From assembly GCA_030591285.1 (NCBI GenBank), contig JAUVBH010000054.1, positions 1-8,646 of the forward strand: a stretch of 8,646 nucleotides of DNA, in the 5' to 3' direction. This document shows positions 6,149 to 8,646 of the stretch, one piece after another. The notes beneath the pieces were generated by a model. It did no database searches. It worked only from the letters and a program-made list of their open reading frames with translations, and had not been told where the DNA came from. The number at the start of each line of letters is the position of its first letter. Position 1 is the stretch's first letter. This stretch comes from Thermoplasmatota archaeon (GTDB lineage Archaea; Thermoplasmatota; Penumbrarchaeia; Penumbrarchaeales; Penumbrarchaeaceae). A program made the translations under genes and the position numbers.

Positions 6149-6751
6149 ATGTCAATACTGGAGGAACCGTTAAGGGAATTCGCAGAGGTCCTCCCATGGT
6201 GGGGGAAATGTGTATTCACTATTGTCATCGCCATGCTTCCCATAATCGAACTAAGGGGGGCACTTCCAATTGCTTTGGGATTGGGCCTTAATTGGCCCAC
6301 TGCGATAATTCTCTCCATAATCGGTAACATGCTACCCATACCTTTCATCATGTTGTTCTTTGATCGGGTAGAGAAGTTCCTGAGGAGATGGAAGATCTTC
6401 CGTATGTTCTTTGATCGGTTGTTCGAATCTACAAGGAGGAAAGGAGAAAGGAAGCTTCAGACCTGGGGTGATGTCGGTCTGATCCTATTTGTTGCGATCC
6501 CGCTTCCTATCACAGGGGCCTGGACAGGAACTCTAGTAGCCTATCTTCTCAAACTGGAGAAGAAGAAGGCCTTCCTGGCTATCTTCGTAGGAGTTGTCAT
6601 TGCCGGATTGATCGTAACCCTGATAGATATGGTCCATTGGATCTGGGCCGTTGTCATCATAGTCTGTCTTGCCCTTTTCCTGTTCAGTATATGGAAGATA
6701 GAGGACAAGATGATCGAGAAGAAGAATACTTCCGATCGTCCATCACACTAG
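6149..6751 (+). CDS. COG2426 / small multidrug export family membrane protein
   Basis: 200 residues, strongly hydrophobic. Likely membrane segments lie at about 20-47, 50-71, 107-134, 141-161 and 164-183, with a basic cytoplasmic stretch at 72-105. Two signatures of the family (Pfam Sm_multidrug_ex) are visible: PIIELRGALPIALGLGL at 31-47 and VAIPLPITGAWTGTL at 115-129. These look like the paired P-containing half-helices of DedA-like folds. The family name implies drug export, but the evidence for that in general is thin, and the true substrate is unknown. The start ATG is 3 bases after the ftsY stop, with GAGGAG (6137-6142) 6 bases upstream inside the ftsY 3' end, so translation is likely coupled to ftsY. 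An 18-base palindrome overlaps the stop codon. Confidence 0.88.
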   Translation: MSILEEPLREFAEVLPWWGKCVFTIVIAMLPIIELRGALPIALGLGLNWPTAIILSIIGNMLPIPFIMLFFDRVEKFLRRWKIFRMFFDRLFESTRRKGERKLQTWGDVGLILFVAIPLPITGAWTGTLVAYLLKLEKKKAFLAIFVGVVIAGLIVTLIDMVHWIWAVVIIVCLALFLFSIWKIEDKMIEKKNTSDRPSH

Positions 6752-6758
6752 TGTGATG
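6741..6758. terminator. 18-base perfect palindrome over the stop codon, possible operon terminator or operator
   Basis: CATCACACTAGTGTGATG is perfectly self-complementary and contains the TAG stop (6749-6751) at its centre. As RNA it can fold into a 7-bp stem with a CUAG loop, and the following TCATTATTTCAA is T-rich. This fits the end of the pfdA-ftsY operon. It could equally be a binding site for a dimeric regulator. Confidence 0.45.
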
Positions 6759-6802
6759 TCATTATTTCAATAGCATTAGTTTTACAGAGCCTAAGTTCAA
6801 CA

Positions 6803-6810
6803 TTAAATAT
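6803..6810 (+). promoter_or_regulatory. TATA box of the RQC-HRDC gene
   Basis: TTAAATAT in the context CATTAAATATTG lies about 80 bases before the start codon. The predicted transcription start, near 6830-6834, coincides with the first base of the leader hairpin at 6832. Confidence 0.6.
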
Positions 6811-6831
6811 TGCAGCCACCAGTGTGGTTTC

Positions 6832-6856
6832 GTTCTCTCATCCGTTCGGAGAGGAC
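6832..6856 (+). promoter_or_regulatory. 8-bp hairpin at the 5' end of the RQC-HRDC gene leader
   Basis: GTTCTCTC (6832-6839) pairs with GAGAGGAC (6849-6856) with one G-U pair, closing a 9-base loop. It sits at the predicted 5' end of the transcript, about 20 bases before the Shine-Dalgarno site. It could protect the RNA end or bind a regulator; no known element is recognised. Confidence 0.45.
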
Positions 6857-6875
6857 ATGTATAACCATACAGAGC

Positions 6876-6881
6876 GGAGGT
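6876..6881 (+). promoter_or_regulatory. Shine-Dalgarno site that fixes the start of the RQC-HRDC gene
   Basis: GGAGGT ends 6 bases before ATG 6888. The frame stays open upstream to TTG 6810, but that extension overlaps the TATA box and the leader hairpin and is not coding. Confidence 0.85.
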
Positions 6882-6887
6882 AGAAAA

Positions 6888-7505
6888 ATGAGCTTGAAAG
6901 CGATAGGAGATGAAGAACTCCTGGATTATGTTATTGAAAAGGATTTTGAAGACACGGTATCTCGGATCATATTGGCAGCAGTGGATGTCCATACTGATGG
7001 AGTGGGAAGGGTCAAGGTTTCCAAAATACTTAGAGGAAAGGATCCCGGGTCGGTCATAAGATCCATATCAGAGATGAGGGATCACTTTGGAAGACTTCGA
7101 ATTTTAAATGGGGACCAGATCCTTGATTTCATAGAATCTCTGGTGAGACTATCTCTTTTGGATATTGAGGATCCCGATTTTCCCAGGCTGGTCTTGACCA
7201 AGAAAGGCAACAGAGCATTGAAGTCAAATAGATCGATCCCTGCTATGATCCCGTGGCCTCTTCCATCAAAAGACATTCCTGTTCCAGTTGACATTGAGAT
7301 ATATGATGATCTGAGGGCAGAGAGGAACAGACTTGCGAAAGAGGAAGGACTTCCACCCTACTGTGTTGCATCGAACCTCAGTCTCGTTGAAATGGTGAAC
7401 AGAGAGATATCATCCGTGGATGATATGAACGATGTTCCAGGCATCGGACCTGGGAGGATCGGGAAGTACGGAGAACACTTCTTGAAAGTACTTTGCAAGG
7501 TTTGA
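6888..7505 (+). CDS. Stand-alone RQC-like winged helix plus HRDC domain protein (RecQ C-terminal modules without helicase)
   Basis: 205 residues. Residues 137-203 match the HRDC fold: YDDLRAERNRLAKEEGLPPYCVA, the helix with LSLVEMVN, then VPGIGPGRIGKYGEHFLKVL, the helix-hairpin-like end typical of RecQ and RNase D. Residues 20-112 resemble the RQC winged helix that precedes HRDC in RecQ: a helix ILAAVDVHTDGVGRVKV, then KILRGKDPGSV, a helical pair, and a wing ending in LVLTKKGNRAL. No Walker A, DEAH or other helicase motif occurs here or upstream, and no zinc-binding cysteines of RecQ are seen. Both modules bind DNA or RNA in known proteins, so a nucleic-acid-binding role is likely, perhaps assisting a helicase or nuclease encoded elsewhere. 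The gene is monocistronic, with its own TATA box. HRDC is confident; RQC is probable. Confidence 0.82.
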   Translation: MSLKAIGDEELLDYVIEKDFEDTVSRIILAAVDVHTDGVGRVKVSKILRGKDPGSVIRSISEMRDHFGRLRILNGDQILDFIESLVRLSLLDIEDPDFPRLVLTKKGNRALKSNRSIPAMIPWPLPSKDIPVPVDIEIYDDLRAERNRLAKEEGLPPYCVASNLSLVEMVNREISSVDDMNDVPGIGPGRIGKYGEHFLKVLCKV

Positions 7506-7535
7506 ATATAAAGCGATGCACATGTGTAAAATAGG

Positions 7536-7543
7536 TTTAATAT
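7536..7543 (+). promoter_or_regulatory. TATA box without a downstream protein gene
   Basis: TTTAATAT in AGGTTTAATATTG lies 30 bases after the RQC-HRDC stop and closely resembles the TATA box of that gene (TTAAATATTG). No plus-strand start codon with a Shine-Dalgarno site follows; instead a structured segment follows. Transcription would start near 7565. Confidence 0.5.
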
Positions 7544-7564
7544 TGCCCTGAGCGATGTTCTACT

Positions 7565-7666
7565 CTAGTGATTCCATCCACCCCGTACTATTGGAGCGTG
7601 GTCATCACCTTCGTTTCCATTGGTACGAAAGAGCACGGATAAGGCCGTGCTCTTATCATTTCTTTT
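7565..7666 (+). ncRNA. Candidate small structured RNA, about 100 nt, function unknown
   Basis: This lies in the 200-base gap between two convergent genes. The segment starts about 25 bases after a TATA box and folds into two tandem stem-loops. Stem 1 joins CGTACTATTGG (7584-7594) with CCATTGGTACG (7617-7627), 10 pairs including one G-U and one T-T mismatch, and has a 22-base loop in which GTG and CAC could pair. Stem 2 joins AAGAGCACGG (7629-7638) with CCGTGCTCTT (7645-7654), 10 perfect pairs with an ATAAGG loop, followed by a TCATTTCTTTT tail. Only one base separates the stems. The segment has no plausible coding potential. It matches no RNA class I recognise (not tRNA, 5S, SRP RNA or a clear C/D box RNA). 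The alternative is a plain termination region between convergent genes. Confidence 0.45.
7629..7665 (+). terminator. 10-bp hairpin with T-rich tail between convergent genes
   Basis: AAGAGCACGG and CCGTGCTCTT form a perfect stem around ATAAGG, followed on the plus strand by ATCATTTCTTTT. It would end plus-strand transcription from the small RNA candidate or from read-through of the RQC-HRDC gene. On the minus strand only TTT follows the stem, so it is a weaker terminator for the DUF63 gene. Confidence 0.6.
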
Positions 7667-7705
7667 AGATCTTCAAAGAATTTGGTCTGTTTATGTAATG
7701 AATGC

Positions 7706-8646
7706 CTATACTCCAAGGGCGATCCTGAGAAGGTCCCTCACCCCTGGTCCAAACCCAAGTACAATGATAGCCAATTTCACAAGTGCCAGCATATGTGGAT
7801 TCTCTTTAGCTTCCTTTTCCATCGATATGTCCATGATGAACAGGGCTGGGATCAGAAATACCAGCTTCAACGGATACATGACCAAACCAGGATATGGGAA
7901 TCCCACCGAGTCCATTGCATTCATCAATCCTGATGGGACAACATGTTTCTCATAGTATCCGTAGATATCTATGCCGATAAATGTGGCCGTAGCGTCAGTC
8001 ATATGGCTTCCCACTATCATCATGTTTATTCCGGTAGCCAGACGTCCAAACTTTTCGCTCTTCTTCCCATAGAATTTCAGGATCCCGAATATCAACACCG
8101 TTGAAAGAAGGGTCAAACCAATGATCCCCACGCCACCTGCCAAATGCATCACGGGAGCATTCCCGAAGTGGTTCAAAACGTAGGTATCATACCAATCTCC
8201 CTTCAGGATCCAGAGAAGATACATATATCCGGTGAAGAGAAGGATCTGAGACCAGAAAAGAAGGACAGTGACCTCCATCTTCTTTTCTTTCATGAATCCA
8301 TAAACTACGACTGTTGCTGTGGTGATCAGTAGGATGGGGATGATCGAGATCGTACCGGTGAACAAGGATGGGAACGCAGAGATGACAAGTGATACAATGA
8401 GACCAGGAACGAAGAGAAAGAGTCCTACTGATCGGACACCTTTTCTCCCCATTTTTTCAAAATAGTATGCTATTACAACGGTTCCAAGGGTTACAAGTCC
8501 CAGAAAAATGTAAATGATAGGTGAAATGAAAAGATACTGTATCGGTTCATTGAAAAGTTCCATATCTTCCAATACCCTTGCTGCCGGTCCTATCACAAGT
8601 GCCGGTGAGATAGATATGAAGAACCATGTCCCTGTCCTGATGTCTA
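7706..8646 (-). CDS. DUF63 family multi-pass membrane protein, N-terminus beyond the window
   Basis: The minus-strand frame stops at 7706-7708 and stays open to the right edge, covering 312 codons. It is a hydrophobic protein with about seven or eight membrane segments. The best marker is the SHMTDATATFIGIDIYGYYEKHVVPS stretch (around 7909-7986), which with the following FPYPGLVMYPLKLVFLIPALF matches the DUF63 family of archaeal membrane proteins. Near the right edge, the sequence around GPAARVLEDMELF fits the family's N-terminal GxxARVLED motif. An internal GTG at 8594-8596 lies just before that motif, but the upstream codons continue in frame with a hydrophobic stretch (TWFFISISPALV), so the real start is outside. 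Function is unknown; the conserved H, D and Y residues in a membrane segment hint at an enzymatic or transport site, which is inference. The gene converges with the RQC-HRDC gene. Confidence 0.88.
   Translation of the reverse strand, partial: DIRTGTWFFISISPALVIGPAARVLEDMELFNEPIQYLFISPIIYIFLGLVTLGTVVIAYYFEKMGRKGVRSVGLFLFVPGLIVSLVISAFPSLFTGTISIIPILLITTATVVVYGFMKEKKMEVTVLLFWSQILLFTGYMYLLWILKGDWYDTYVLNHFGNAPVMHLAGGVGIIGLTLLSTVLIFGILKFYGKKSEKFGRLATGINMMIVGSHMTDATATFIGIDIYGYYEKHVVPSGLMNAMDSVGFPYPGLVMYPLKLVFLIPALFIMDISMEKEAKENPHMLALVKLAIIVLGFGPGVRDLLRIALGV

Noticed and set aside
6810..6887. Upstream extension of the RQC-HRDC gene to TTG 6810
   Set aside because: It begins within the TATA box and runs through the leader hairpin; ATG 6888 has GGAGGT at 6-base spacing.
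7560..7610. C/D box RNA on the minus strand, based on GTGATGA opposite TCATCAC near 7602-7608
   Set aside because: One C-box-like heptamer is present, but no properly placed CTGA D box or internal C'/D' pair is seen, and the heptamer is explained by the loop of the plus-strand stem.
7620..7955. Plus-strand open frames at 7620-7955
   Set aside because: They overlap the strong hairpin and run antisense to the DUF63 gene, with no ribosome binding site or recognisable domain.
8594..8596. GTG as the start of the DUF63 gene
   Set aside because: The frame continues upstream without a stop to the window edge with a hydrophobic, family-like sequence, so the gene is better treated as truncated by the window.
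1..8646. tRNA genes, CRISPR arrays, insertion sequences and integration sites
   Set aside because: No cloverleaf with a T-loop consensus, no regularly spaced repeat and no transposase-like reading frame was found on either strand by eye.

Overview
The window reads as a stretch of an archaeal chromosome. Several independent signs support this. The alanyl-tRNA synthetase is the archaeal type with an N-terminal Cys4 metal motif. There are genes for the prefoldin alpha subunit and for the SRP receptor FtsY with a short N-terminal A domain. A DUF63 membrane protein is present, a family known mainly from euryarchaea. Genes are preceded by TATA-like boxes and by Shine-Dalgarno sites of the GGAGGT type. 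Euryarchaeota in the broad sense is likely. A Thermoplasmatota-type lineage, which often carries two-component genes, is my inference and is not proven by the sequence.

Layout, left to right. The window opens in the C-terminal end of a flavin disulfide reductase-like gene, closely followed by alaS. A 138-base gap with a palindromic TATA box precedes a two-gene signalling cassette: a small histidine-kinase-like protein with a worn-out ATPase domain, and a stand-alone CheY-like receiver coupled to it at the stop codon. Next is the RNase P RNA gene (about 4087-4424), recognisable from its helix P1, helix P4 with the universal bulged U, and its conserved core. A TATA box lies 25-30 bases upstream of its 5' end.

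A structured leader then introduces an operon of prefoldin alpha (pfdA), ftsY and a small COG2426-type membrane protein. These genes are spaced 11 and 3 bases apart, and each has its own Shine-Dalgarno site. The order links co-translational protein targeting with protein folding. An 18-base perfect palindrome covers the stop codon of the last gene.

The next plus-strand gene encodes a stand-alone protein resembling the RQC winged-helix and HRDC modules of RecQ, with no helicase motor. After it comes a 200-base gap that is not empty. It holds a good TATA box, two tandem stem-loops and a T-rich tail, which together look like a small RNA gene of about 100 nt. The window ends with a minus-strand DUF63 membrane protein that runs off the right edge.

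The most notable points are the helicase-less RQC-HRDC protein, the unassigned small RNA candidate, and the H-box protein with degraded ATP-binding motifs next to a receiver that may start at a non-standard ATA codon. I see no mobile elements, CRISPR arrays, tRNAs or large repeats.
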